Of a stretch of 64,000 nt of DNA, positions 57,046-64,000 are shown in pieces. This DNA is from Defluviitalea phaphyphila (GTDB taxonomy: Bacteria > Bacillota > Clostridia > Lachnospirales > Defluviitaleaceae), in the NCBI RefSeq assembly GCF_001466305.1, contig NZ_JWID01000005.1:62001-126000 (forward strand), read 5' to 3'. Positions within the stretch are counted from its first letter, which is position 1, and the number at the start of each line of letters is the position of its first letter. The notes beneath the pieces were generated by a model that worked only from the letters and a program-made list of their open reading frames with translations, did not search any database and was not told the DNA's origin. Both the position numbers and the translations under genes were made by a program.

Positions 57046-57240
57046 ATGGCAGTAGTATCCAATACCCTAAAAACTAAATTAAAACTAGATTATGAGGAAG
57101 GTTCTAAAATTTATTCTAACTGCAGGGAAGATGCTAGTGATGAAAATATCTATCAAGCAGGAATTATAATTACTTCCCTTCAAAGTACTCCAGCAGAGAA
57201 ACTTATAAAAATAACAGAAGCAGAATTAACTAATATTTAG
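57046..57240 (+). CDS. DUF1659 family small protein
   Basis: 64 aa. The pattern (KTKLKLDYEEGSKIYSNCREDASDENIYQAG then IIITSLQSTPAEKLIKITEAELT) matches the Firmicute DUF1659 family as I know it. AAAGGAGGAATATT precedes the ATG. It forms a set with the DUF2922 and YvrJ genes that follow, a gene trio found in many endospore formers; the function is unknown. Confidence 0.8.
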   Translation: MAVVSNTLKTKLKLDYEEGSKIYSNCREDASDENIYQAGIIITSLQSTPAEKLIKITEAELTNI

Positions 57241-57277
57241 TTAATAATTTAAAATATTTAAAGAAAGGAGGAAAATA

Positions 57278-57499
57278 ATGGAAAAGAAAACTCTTCAAAT
57301 GATTTTTGCAACTCAAGGAGGAAGTACTATGACAATTTCTGTAGATAATATAAAAGATGATTTAAATTCAGAAGAAGTTAGCAGTGCCATGGATGAACTT
57401 CTCTCCTTAGATGTATTTACATCATCTAGCGGAAATCCCATATCTAAAAAATCTGCTAAAATAGTAACTCAAGTAACAGAAGAAATAGCTTTAGTATAA
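57278..57499 (+). CDS. DUF2922 family small protein
   Basis: 73 aa: KTLQMIFATQGGSTMTISVDNIKDDL then SSAMDELLSLDVFTSSSGNPISKKSAKIVTQ, typical of DUF2922. AAAGGAGGAAAATA precedes the ATG. It follows the DUF1659 gene by 37 bp and is followed by a hairpin terminator before yvrJ. Confidence 0.8.
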   Translation: MEKKTLQMIFATQGGSTMTISVDNIKDDLNSEEVSSAMDELLSLDVFTSSSGNPISKKSAKIVTQVTEEIALV

Positions 57500-57503
57500 A
57501 GAG

Positions 57504-57526
57504 ACGCCCTTATAGGGCGTTCTTTT
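57504..57526 (+). terminator. Hairpin/partial terminator between the DUF2922 and YvrJ genes
   Basis: ACGCCCT/AGGGCGT stem with a 3-base loop, then TCTTTT. Confidence 0.75.
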
Positions 57527-57546
57527 AAATAAAAAGGAGGGCTTTT

Positions 57547-57693
57547 ATGGAAGAACTTTTTTCCCAAGTGGCAAATCTAGGTTTTCCTATCATCGTATCC
57601 ATATATTTACTGGTACGAGTGGAGGCAAAACTAGATGAGCTTACAAAAAGTATCCAAAAGCTAAGTAGTGCTATATCTCAACATATAAACTAA
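57547..57693 (+). CDS. YvrJ family small membrane protein (48 aa)
   Basis: MEELFSQVANLGFPIIVSIY then LLVRVEAKLDELTKSIQKL: one membrane helix followed by an amphipathic coiled-coil helix, the YvrJ layout. An AAAAAGGAGGGCTTTT site precedes the ATG. With the DUF1659 and DUF2922 genes it completes a common Firmicute trio. Function is unknown. Confidence 0.8.
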   Translation: MEELFSQVANLGFPIIVSIYLLVRVEAKLDELTKSIQKLSSAISQHIN

Positions 57694-57726
57694 AGGGCCG
57701 AATATTTTCGGTCTTTTATTTTTATG
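57694..57726 (+). terminator. Terminator after yvrJ-type gene
   Basis: GGGCCGA pairs with TCGGTCT (G-U allowed) around ATATT, followed by TTTATTTTT. Confidence 0.75.
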
Positions 57727-57756
57727 TTACATAAAGATTACAAATTCAAAAAAGAC

Positions 57757-57785
57757 TTGCAAAGAAAATAATTCCATAATATAAT
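57757..57785 (+). promoter_or_regulatory. Upstream promoter (P1) of the S-layer-type gene
   Basis: TTGCAA at 57757-57762, exactly 17 bases, and TATAAT at 57780-57785. Confidence 0.65.
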
Positions 57786-57798
57786 TAATCTCGCTAAA

Positions 57799-57877
57799 TA
57801 AATTTTACCGGTCATTTAGTTAAACAATATTACAATATTGTTACATCTATATCAAAAAAGTTGACTGGTAAAATTTA
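57799..57877. promoter_or_regulatory. Nested inverted repeats in the S-layer-type gene promoter region
   Basis: TAAATTTTACCGGTCA (57799-57814) is repeated inverted at 57862-57877 with one mismatch, enclosing 47 bases. Within these is a second, perfect inverted repeat, AACAATATT-AC-AATATTGTT (57823-57842). The right outer arm covers the -35 box and part of the spacer of promoter P2. This is likely a regulator-binding or DNA-looping site, or, in P1 transcripts, a long hairpin. Confidence 0.7.
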
Positions 57878-57889
57878 CAGTGATATAAT
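57861..57889 (+). promoter_or_regulatory. Main promoter (P2) of the S-layer-type gene
   Basis: TTGACT at 57861-57866, exactly 17 bases, and TATAAT at 57884-57889 with a TG extension. Near-consensus, as expected for a very strongly expressed gene. The 5' leader (about 60 bases) contains AGAGATT/AATCTCT (57903-57926 region), a likely mRNA-stabilising hairpin. Confidence 0.85.
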
Positions 57890-57957
57890 CACTCTTGAAG
57901 AAGAGAGATTAATTTTAACAATCTCTAAAAAATAAAAAATAAAGGGAGGAAATATTA

Positions 57958-60153
57958 ATGAAGAAAAGATTAGCAGCTCTTTTAGCTGGTGCAATGGTAC
58001 TTACTTCACTGCCAATGGTATCATTTGCAAGATCTGATAATCACGTAACTTATGCGCCATCAGTGACAAAAGATACTAAATTTACAATCGATACAGCTCC
58101 TGTATTGATTATTGAAGAAAAAGATGATGTAGATATTGAAGGCCAAACTATACGTTTGGAATTCGATGGAGCAGAATGGCAACCAGGTGATGGTGAAACT
58201 GCTGAAGGGATAGTTTATGATAAGATTACAAAAAAATTAGTAGAAATTACATTCCCTGATAATGCAGATCAAGACAAATATGAAATTCCATTATTAGTAA
58301 AGGTTAAAAACGAAGGGGAAGTAACAGTAACTATTAATCCATTAAATTCCAAAGTTTCTGGAGGAACATATGTAATAGCGAATGCTGGAAGTGGATCTAC
58401 AAAAACATTTATTACAAGTACATCTGATTTTCCAGATAGATTAGAGTTAGCTGAAATTGTTATTGATGAATTAAAAGCAAATTCTGTTAGTCGTGAAGAA
58501 GATAAAGAAATTAAATTAGAAGCACCAAGAGGATTTGAATGGCAAAATATAGAAAGTGTTTCTATAAGTGGTTCAGGCGCATTTAGAGATAAGATTTCGC
58601 TTAATGATGTAAATTATGATGAATATGGAAACAACAAATATGATAAAGAAATTTTAATTATTAAGTATGATATCGATAGTGATGCAGATGAAAATGAAAT
58701 AGGTTCTATAGTAATATCTGGTCTAGTTTTAGAAGCTACAGAAGATGCTGAGCTTGGAGATGTAGAAGTAGAAGTTTCTGGGGATGATATTACTGAAGAA
58801 ACTATTACAGTAGGTGAATATGTAGAATACGGTGTAGAAATATCTGTAGAAGATGACACTAAACAAATAGTTTCAGGTCGTTATTATAATGGAAAAGACG
58901 ACGATGATGATTACAAATTATTACAATTAACTATTGAAGAAAAAGTAGAAGATTCTTGGTGGTCTCAAAGAAATACAACAATTGAGTTCCCAGACGGAGT
59001 AAAAGTTCGTAAAGTAAAAGTAGATGATTCAAGTAATGTATATTCTGATGAAGATTTTGACAATTCAATTAAAAGTAAGGAAGCAGATGGAGTTAATAAT
59101 GAAAGTTTCTTAAAAATAAATGAAGATAGAGATACCATTACATTAACAGATCTTTATATTCCAGATGGTAAAAAAGGTGAAGTAACTCTTGATATTTGGG
59201 TATCTATTGAAGCAGATTATGAAGGAGATATTGTAGCAACAGTAGGTGGACCTTCACTTGATGATGATCAAGAAGTTGTATTAGGTGAAGCAGTACCAGC
59301 AGTTACAGCATCTTTTGATACAACAGAATTAAAGATTGGTTATAAAGAAGTTGCTGTTAATGAATTTGAAATTCAAGAAAATATAGCTGGTGCATTACAA
59401 AAAGGTGGAACTCTTATAATTCGTCCAGAATATCCATATATGGAGTTTGATGATGATTTTGATATTGAAGTAGAAGTAGTAGAAGGAGATCTTGAAATAG
59501 GTGATTATGACCTTAATAAATATGGAGCATTAGAAATAGAAATCAAACGTGAAAGTGATGAACCTTCCACAATTAAAGTTAGTGGTGCAGGTGTATATAC
59601 AAGTCGTTCTTTAGCTGAAGGATCTTATGACTTAGAAGTTTATGGTGATGCATTCTTACAAAACTATGAAGATGATGTTGATGAAGAAGAAGAAGGATTT
59701 GAAACAGATGTTCTTTCCTTTGAAGATTTCATCAAAGTTGCAACTCCAGCTCCTGATAAAGGAGAAGCTTCTGGTCAAGTAGTAAAAGCTACTTTCACTG
59801 TAGGTTCTAATCAATATACTATTGGAGATGAAGTAGCTACAGCTGATGCAGCGCCATATATTGAAAATGGTCGTACAATGGTTCCTGTAAAATATGTAGC
59901 TTATGCATTAGGTATTGACCCACAAAAAGTTCAATGGGATCAAGCTACTAAGACAGTTACAATTTACGGAGATAAAGTAGTTAATATTACAATTGGAAAG
60001 AAAGAAATTGTTGTAGGTGGTACTCCAGTACCTATGGATACTGCGGCAGTAGTTAAAGATGGAAGAACTTATATCCCAATTGCTTATGCTGCTAGAGCAT
60101 TAGGAGTTCCTTATACTTGGGATGACGCAACAAAAACAGTTACATTTAACTAA
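57958..60153 (+). CDS. Probable abundant S-layer-type surface protein with C-terminal stalk domains (731 aa)
   Basis: Signal peptide KRLAALLAGAMVLTSLPMVSFA. The mature protein is very acidic and beta-rich. The last ~120 residues form two copper-amine-oxidase-N-terminal-like ('stalk') motifs (NGRTMVPVKYVAYALGIDPQKVQWDQATKTVTI and DGRTYIPIAYAARALGVPYTWDDATKTVTF), which in many Clostridia mark envelope proteins. Arg codon CGT and GGT/GCA codons are used far more than in neighbours, which rely on AGA, as expected of a highly expressed gene. Near-consensus promoter, long leader, strong GGAGGAA site and a single-gene terminator support an abundant S-layer role. No SLH repeats. Confidence 0.8.
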   Translation: MKKRLAALLAGAMVLTSLPMVSFARSDNHVTYAPSVTKDTKFTIDTAPVLIIEEKDDVDIEGQTIRLEFDGAEWQPGDGETAEGIVYDKITKKLVEITFPDNADQDKYEIPLLVKVKNEGEVTVTINPLNSKVSGGTYVIANAGSGSTKTFITSTSDFPDRLELAEIVIDELKANSVSREEDKEIKLEAPRGFEWQNIESVSISGSGAFRDKISLNDVNYDEYGNNKYDKEILIIKYDIDSDADENEIGSIVISGLVLEATEDAELGDVEVEVSGDDITEETITVGEYVEYGVEISVEDDTKQIVSGRYYNGKDDDDDYKLLQLTIEEKVEDSWWSQRNTTIEFPDGVKVRKVKVDDSSNVYSDEDFDNSIKSKEADGVNNESFLKINEDRDTITLTDLYIPDGKKGEVTLDIWVSIEADYEGDIVATVGGPSLDDDQEVVLGEAVPAVTASFDTTELKIGYKEVAVNEFEIQENIAGALQKGGTLIIRPEYPYMEFDDDFDIEVEVVEGDLEIGDYDLNKYGALEIEIKRESDEPSTIKVSGAGVYTSRSLAEGSYDLEVYGDAFLQNYEDDVDEEEEGFETDVLSFEDFIKVATPAPDKGEASGQVVKATFTVGSNQYTIGDEVATADAAPYIENGRTMVPVKYVAYALGIDPQKVQWDQATKTVTIYGDKVVNITIGKKEIVVGGTPVPMDTAAVVKDGRTYIPIAYAARALGVPYTWDDATKTVTFN

Positions 60154-60171
60154 GATAAATTAACTTATGAA

Positions 60172-60202
60172 AAGAAGACCTCGTATGGGGTCTTCTTTTT
60201 TT
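60172..60202 (+). terminator. Terminator of the S-layer-type gene
   Basis: AAGAAGACC pairs with GGTCTTCTT around a TCGTATGG loop and is followed by TTTTTTT. Confidence 0.9.
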
Positions 60203-60230
60203 AAAATAATGAATTGCTAGGAGGGGGAAT

Positions 60231-60989
60231 ATGTTTAAAAAAAGATTTAAGTATGTAGTTATAGGCATGATTTTTGGGAGTATATTAACTTTATCTACAG
60301 GAGTAGTAGCAGAGACTTCAAAAATAGTGTCCGCATATTTAGCTAGTCATATTAGATTTGATTTTAATGGAGAAATTAAAAAAACTTCATCAGATAAACC
60401 AGCTATTATTTATAATGATTCTGTATATGTGCCAGTTCGTTTTATAGCTGAAGGGATTAGTATGCCTATAACATGGGATGCTAAAACTCAAACTGTAAAA
60501 GTAGAATCTCCAGAACCGGAAGTTATAGAAAAGATAGTATATAAAGAAGAGCCAGTAGAAAAAGAAATTGAGGAAAAATGTGAATGTAGAGAAGAAGAAA
60601 AAGAGAAAGATACAAAAAATTATCAGACTTTACCAATAACTAAAACGTATCTTAATATGGAAGTGAGTGCTCTTGCTGTAATAAAAGAAAAAAATAAAAC
60701 AAAAGTATTTTTCTCTGTAGAGAATAAAGGAATTGATCCTCTTCAGTTAATTCAAAGTGAAACTAAGATAGAAGTAGATGGAATTCCTTATGAAATGTCA
60801 AATGAAATGGCTATATATTGGGATGCTGAATGGTATAATGATATTAGAAAAGATGAAGTAAGAGAAGGATATATTGTTTTTGATGAAATACCAGAGGATG
60901 CAGAGGGAATGCATATAGTATTAAAAATAATACAAAATGATGGAAGTGGAAAATATACAGAAGTTCCTTTTGACATTAAGTTAGACTAA
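60231..60989 (+). CDS. Exported stalk-domain protein (252 aa)
   Basis: Signal peptide (FKYVVIGMIFGSILTLSTGVVAETSK). A short copper-amine-oxidase-N-like motif (NDSVYVPVRFIAEGISMPITWDAKTQTVKVE) occupies residues ~60-95. A Glu/Lys-rich hinge containing CECREEEKEK follows, then a C-terminal beta domain of DUF4352-like appearance (TKTYLNMEVSALAVIKEKNKTKVFFSVENKG...). AGGAGGGGGAATATG start. It lies between the S-layer-type and TolC-like genes and is probably co-transcribed with the latter; it may bind wall polymer or a partner. Confidence 0.75.
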   Translation: MFKKRFKYVVIGMIFGSILTLSTGVVAETSKIVSAYLASHIRFDFNGEIKKTSSDKPAIIYNDSVYVPVRFIAEGISMPITWDAKTQTVKVESPEPEVIEKIVYKEEPVEKEIEEKCECREEEKEKDTKNYQTLPITKTYLNMEVSALAVIKEKNKTKVFFSVENKGIDPLQLIQSETKIEVDGIPYEMSNEMAIYWDAEWYNDIRKDEVREGYIVFDEIPEDAEGMHIVLKIIQNDGSGKYTEVPFDIKLD

Positions 60990-61011
60990 ATAAATAGAGA
61001 GGGAAATTACA

Positions 61012-62544
61012 TTGAAAAAATATCTAAAAAAGATGATATTTATAGTTATTATGTCTTTATTATTAATTTCTTCACCTTTATATGCATCTGATACTATAAC
61101 TCTAGAATTAAATGGTACTTACCATTCCTTAAAAATTTCTCCTGTAGTTGAAGATGAAACTATTTTAATAAATCTAAGAGAGATTTCAGAACTTCTTGGA
61201 GGAACAGTAAGTTGGAATGAAGAAACAGGAGAGATTAAAGTTTATACAAACAGTAAGGAGATTAGTTTATTTTCTGATTTTAAAATAGCAGAGATAAATG
61301 GAAATATTACTGAGTTAAAAACAGCTCCAAAAAAGATAGATGGAAATATTATGGTATCCCTTAAATTTATAGAGGAAATTTTTGGAGTTGAAGCAATATG
61401 GGATCAAAATAATAATAGAATTTATATTAATACAAATCAAGAAACTTCTATAGGAGTTGATGAAGTAAAGTCTATAGAATATCCTAGCCTAAATATTAAC
61501 GAAGAAGGAACTAAAATAACTTATGAAGAAGCTATAAAAAAAGCTTTATCTAATAATTTAGCATTAAAAAGTATAGAAGAAGGTATTAAAATATCTGAAG
61601 AATTTGAAGAAAATGCTAGAAATGCAGTAGTTGTTCAAAGACCATCTGTAGAGGATTATAGTAGTGAAGCAGCAATTTTTGTATCAGAAGCTGTCCATGT
61701 TAATAATTTACTTACTTTAATTCAAGCAGAGTATGGAGTAAAAGCAGCTAAATATCAAAAACAAATTCAAGAAGGATTAATTAAGTATCAAGTAAAATCT
61801 TCCTTTGATTCCATTCAAAGTTTAAAAAAGGATATAGAATTATTAAAAAAATCTTTGGAAACTTCAAAAATACAATTAGAGATTACAAAACAAAAGGTGA
61901 ATCTAGGATTAGAAAGTGATTATAATAAGATTAAAGCAGAACAGGATTATAAGAAACAGGAAAATCAACTAGAAACTTTACAAAGATCTTTAGATACAGA
62001 ATATATTAAGTTAAATAGTTTAATGGGAGTAGATGAAAAGGAAAGATTTATTTTAGATTATCAAGTAGAATTTATGCCTATAGATATGGATGAAAATGAA
62101 TTAGATGCTTATATAGGCCGGGCTTTAGTAAAAGATCCATCCATAATTTTAAAAGAAGAAGAAGTAAAACAAGCGGAATATAATCTTCATCTATATACTT
62201 ACACAGGGACTATTAGTGATTCTTATGATATAAGAAAAAGTAAACTAAATCAAGCTAACTTAGCTTTAAATGAAGCAAAAGATACATTAGAAGATAAAAT
62301 TCGTACTACTTATAATCAGATAAAACAATTAGAAGAACAATACAAAATTAATACTCTTGCACTTGAGCAGGCTAAAGACCAATATGATATTATGAAAACT
62401 CAATATAATCTTGGTATGGTATCAGAAATTAATCTAAAGCAAGTAGAGTTAGGAATTTTGTCAGCTCAAGTAGAGTTAGAAAAAACAATAATACAGCATG
62501 CACAATTAGTATATCTTTTTAATAATCCTTATTTATTGCAATAA
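61012..62544 (+). CDS. TolC-like coiled-coil protein with N-terminal stalk domain (510 aa)
   Basis: TTG start after AGAGAGGG. Signal peptide (IFIVIMSLLLISSPLYA). Residues ~28-145 carry two copper-amine-oxidase-N-like motifs (ETILINLREISELLGGTVSWNEETGEIKVYT and GNIMVSLKFIEEIFGVEAIWDQNNNRIYI). From ~160 the protein becomes long alternating helices like outer-membrane efflux (TolC) proteins: TYEEAIKKALSNNLALKSIEE, a long coiled coil, and a second half repeat ending NLKQVELGILSAQVELEKTIIQ. A Gram-positive cell has no outer membrane of the usual type, so the helices may span wall and S-layer instead. It belongs to the surface region. Confidence 0.8.
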   Translation: MKKYLKKMIFIVIMSLLLISSPLYASDTITLELNGTYHSLKISPVVEDETILINLREISELLGGTVSWNEETGEIKVYTNSKEISLFSDFKIAEINGNITELKTAPKKIDGNIMVSLKFIEEIFGVEAIWDQNNNRIYINTNQETSIGVDEVKSIEYPSLNINEEGTKITYEEAIKKALSNNLALKSIEEGIKISEEFEENARNAVVVQRPSVEDYSSEAAIFVSEAVHVNNLLTLIQAEYGVKAAKYQKQIQEGLIKYQVKSSFDSIQSLKKDIELLKKSLETSKIQLEITKQKVNLGLESDYNKIKAEQDYKKQENQLETLQRSLDTEYIKLNSLMGVDEKERFILDYQVEFMPIDMDENELDAYIGRALVKDPSIILKEEEVKQAEYNLHLYTYTGTISDSYDIRKSKLNQANLALNEAKDTLEDKIRTTYNQIKQLEEQYKINTLALEQAKDQYDIMKTQYNLGMVSEINLKQVELGILSAQVELEKTIIQHAQLVYLFNNPYLLQ

Positions 62545-62585
62545 AATTATTAATTTAAAATATATATTTAGTTTTTATTAATAAT

Positions 62586-62614
62586 AAAAAACCCCGCAGA
62601 GTCGCGGGGTTTTT
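62586..62614. terminator. Bidirectional GC-rich terminator
   Basis: ACCCCGC/GCGGGGT stem around a 6-base loop with A and T tails on both sides; it separates the TolC-like gene from the convergent Ig-like gene. Confidence 0.92.
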
Positions 62615-62617
62615 GTA

Positions 62618-64000
62618 TTATTGAATTTCTACTTTTTCATCTTCAAATTCTGCTAATACATTATTATTTGCTTTATCAGTTATAGTTAATGCAGATACGC
62701 TTATTTCATCAAAGGAAACAGTAATATCATCTTCAACTATTTTTGAAGTTAAGATATCTCCGTCTTCATCCTTTGTGATATAAAGTACTACATAATCTAC
62801 ACCATTTTTATTATATTCTTCTTTACCGTCTCCAGTATATCCGAATATACTGTCTATGGAAAGTTCAGTAGAACCTTTAGTAACTGTAAAGGAATCTTTT
62901 AGTAAATCTTGGGCTGCTGCATCTGTTGGAACATTAATAGCTTCAGAAGCTTCAAGTATTACATATAATCCTTCAGCATTATTATTTTTATTTAGTGTAA
63001 ATTCTGCTAAACCTTCTTTATTAGCTTCGGCATATACAGCTTCATTAACTGTTAATTCAGGTTTTATTTCATCGATTATAGAACCTAATCCATTAGCTTT
63101 TGTGATAGCTTGTTCAAATACATTTTCTGTAGATACATTAGATACTAATTCTAATGTAATGTCAGCTACATCTGTTGGGAATTCATCATCCATTATAAAT
63201 GTTAGCTCATTATCATCATAAGTTACATCATCTACATAGTATTTATTTTTAGAGCTATCTTTAAAGTAAAAATCATCTTCATCTATAGTTGCTTCATCAA
63301 TAGAGCCACTTATAGTTGCAATTGCTTTATTTGTTGCAGTTGCTGTTACTTTAGTGATTTCTGGAGCTGTAAGGGAAAGTTCTTCATATCCATTATTAGA
63401 GGAGAAGTCTAACCAAACAATTCCATCAAGTTCATTATTAGAATCATCTTCTACATTGGATATTTGAATTCCATCAATATCAGCAGGGGTTACATCACTA
63501 TTATTAAACCAATCTTGAACTTCGATTTTTACAGTCTTATCATCAGAAAGTAAAGTTATATCAGTATCTTTATGAAGAGTTACCCATTTACCTCCAAAAA
63601 AGATTTTATAATTACTTTCATCTTCTACAGAACTTTCATCCATTTTTTCTGGATATTGAATATAAATAGTTTGTTCAGTAGTATTTGTTATTACTCTTAA
63701 TGCTTTAAAATCAGATACATCAGTGGATAAACCATCATCTTCTAATTCTGCTTCAAAAGTATCAGGTATCATTTCATTTTCTTGAGTAGACATATCTACA
63801 AAGTCTTCAATTTCTAAAGTGAAGGTTCCTGATAAATCACTACTACTATCTAATACAACTTCGATTTCTTTTTTATTGTCATCAGAATCAAGATAGTCTA
63901 TGGATTTAACATCGATTTCTTCATCATCTTCATCAAATACACTTACTTTTCCTAATTCTACATCTTCACTAAAAGTGATGATAAATGTATTTTTACCATC
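62618..64000 (-). CDS. Ig-like surface protein (SbsA-type repeats), 5' end beyond the window
   Basis: The frame is open on the minus strand to the right edge, so the N-terminus is missing; ATG 63793 is internal. The visible ~460 residues are very acidic with SbsA/Big_5-like beta repeats (FKALRVITNTTEQTIYIQYPEKMDESSV, then LTAPEITKVTATATNKAIATISGSID, and TVNEAVYAEANKEGLAEFTLNKNN, shown in part). No anchor is visible at the C-terminus (ending EFEDEKVEIQ). It converges with the TolC-like gene. Likely a surface or S-layer-associated protein; any SLH domains would be in the missing part. Confidence 0.75.
   Translation of the reverse strand, partial: DGKNTFIITFSEDVELGKVSVFDEDDEEIDVKSIDYLDSDDNKKEIEVVLDSSSDLSGTFTLEIEDFVDMSTQENEMIPDTFEAELEDDGLSTDVSDFKALRVITNTTEQTIYIQYPEKMDESSVEDESNYKIFFGGKWVTLHKDTDITLLSDDKTVKIEVQDWFNNSDVTPADIDGIQISNVEDDSNNELDGIVWLDFSSNNGYEELSLTAPEITKVTATATNKAIATISGSIDEATIDEDDFYFKDSSKNKYYVDDVTYDDNELTFIMDDEFPTDVADITLELVSNVSTENVFEQAITKANGLGSIIDEIKPELTVNEAVYAEANKEGLAEFTLNKNNNAEGLYVILEASEAINVPTDAAAQDLLKDSFTVTKGSTELSIDSIFGYTGDGKEEYNKNGVDYVVLYITKDEDGDILTSKIVEDDITVSFDEISVSALTITDKANNNVLAEFEDEKVEIQ

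Overview
The window is AT-rich, densely coded chromosomal DNA from a low-GC, Gram-positive, anaerobic, spore-forming bacterium of the Clostridia (a Tissierellia/Clostridiales-type relative is my inference; the species cannot be named from this sequence). The indications are strong GGAGG-type ribosome binding sites with frequent TTG/GTG starts, a ferredoxin-dependent 2-oxoacid oxidoreductase, sporulation genes (yyaC, a PdaA-type cortex deacetylase), a FabT/FabK fatty-acid operon, and many exported proteins with Ig/IPT, SLH and copper-amine-oxidase-like 'stalk' domains. I see no phage, transposon, CRISPR array, rRNA or tRNA.

Layout. 1-10,550: an operon of large surface proteins (a truncated Ig/IPT protein, a 2062-residue IPT/TIG plus FN3 protein, an exported protein of unknown type, an SLH-domain protein). 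10,760-15,950: a 31-residue leader-like ORF coupled to a membrane protein with a CorC/HlyC domain, pyrG, an O-antigen-ligase-like membrane protein with TPRs, and a small tandem-repeat coiled-coil protein. 16,037-25,900: the complete fatty-acid synthesis operon fabT-fabH-acpP-fabK-fabD-fabG-fabF-accB-fabZ-accC-accD-accA, with a consensus promoter overlapped by two FabT-type palindromes. 26,047-33,391: an exported von Willebrand A protein, mtnN, a membrane protein, and a two-gene 2-oxoacid:ferredoxin oxidoreductase. 33,651-41,977: PdaA-type deacetylase, pgi, niaR, a glutamate 2,3-aminomutase gene interrupted by an in-frame TGA, yyaC, an MPN/LysM membrane protein and pepF.

42,069-42,218 holds a probable unannotated small RNA with its own promoter, three hairpins and an intrinsic terminator. 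42,299-52,268 carries an unknown gene, an M1-peptidase-like lipoprotein without its catalytic HE, a flavodoxin-SCP2 fusion with an apparent ATT start, a CAP-domain protein, a HIT protein, asnB, malic enzyme and a stand-alone murG. 52,291-55,331 (minus strand) is a MarR / AhpD-like / lipoyl / dihydrolipoamide dehydrogenase / lipoate-ligase redox cassette in which the dehydrogenase has lost its front half. 55,578-57,693 holds a cyclophilin lipoprotein, trxA and a DUF1659-DUF2922-YvrJ cassette. 57,757-64,000 is a second surface region: a probable abundant S-layer-type protein behind tandem promoters with large inverted repeats, a stalk-domain protein, a TolC-like coiled-coil protein with stalk domains, and a convergent Ig-like surface protein cut by the right edge.

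The most notable observation is the TGA replacing exactly the first cysteine codon of the radical-SAM CxxxCxxC motif in an otherwise intact glutamate 2,3-aminomutase. It is either selenocysteine, a recent nonsense mutation or a base error, and the sequence alone does not decide. Next come the predicted small RNA and the partly decayed lipoyl/AhpD cassette.
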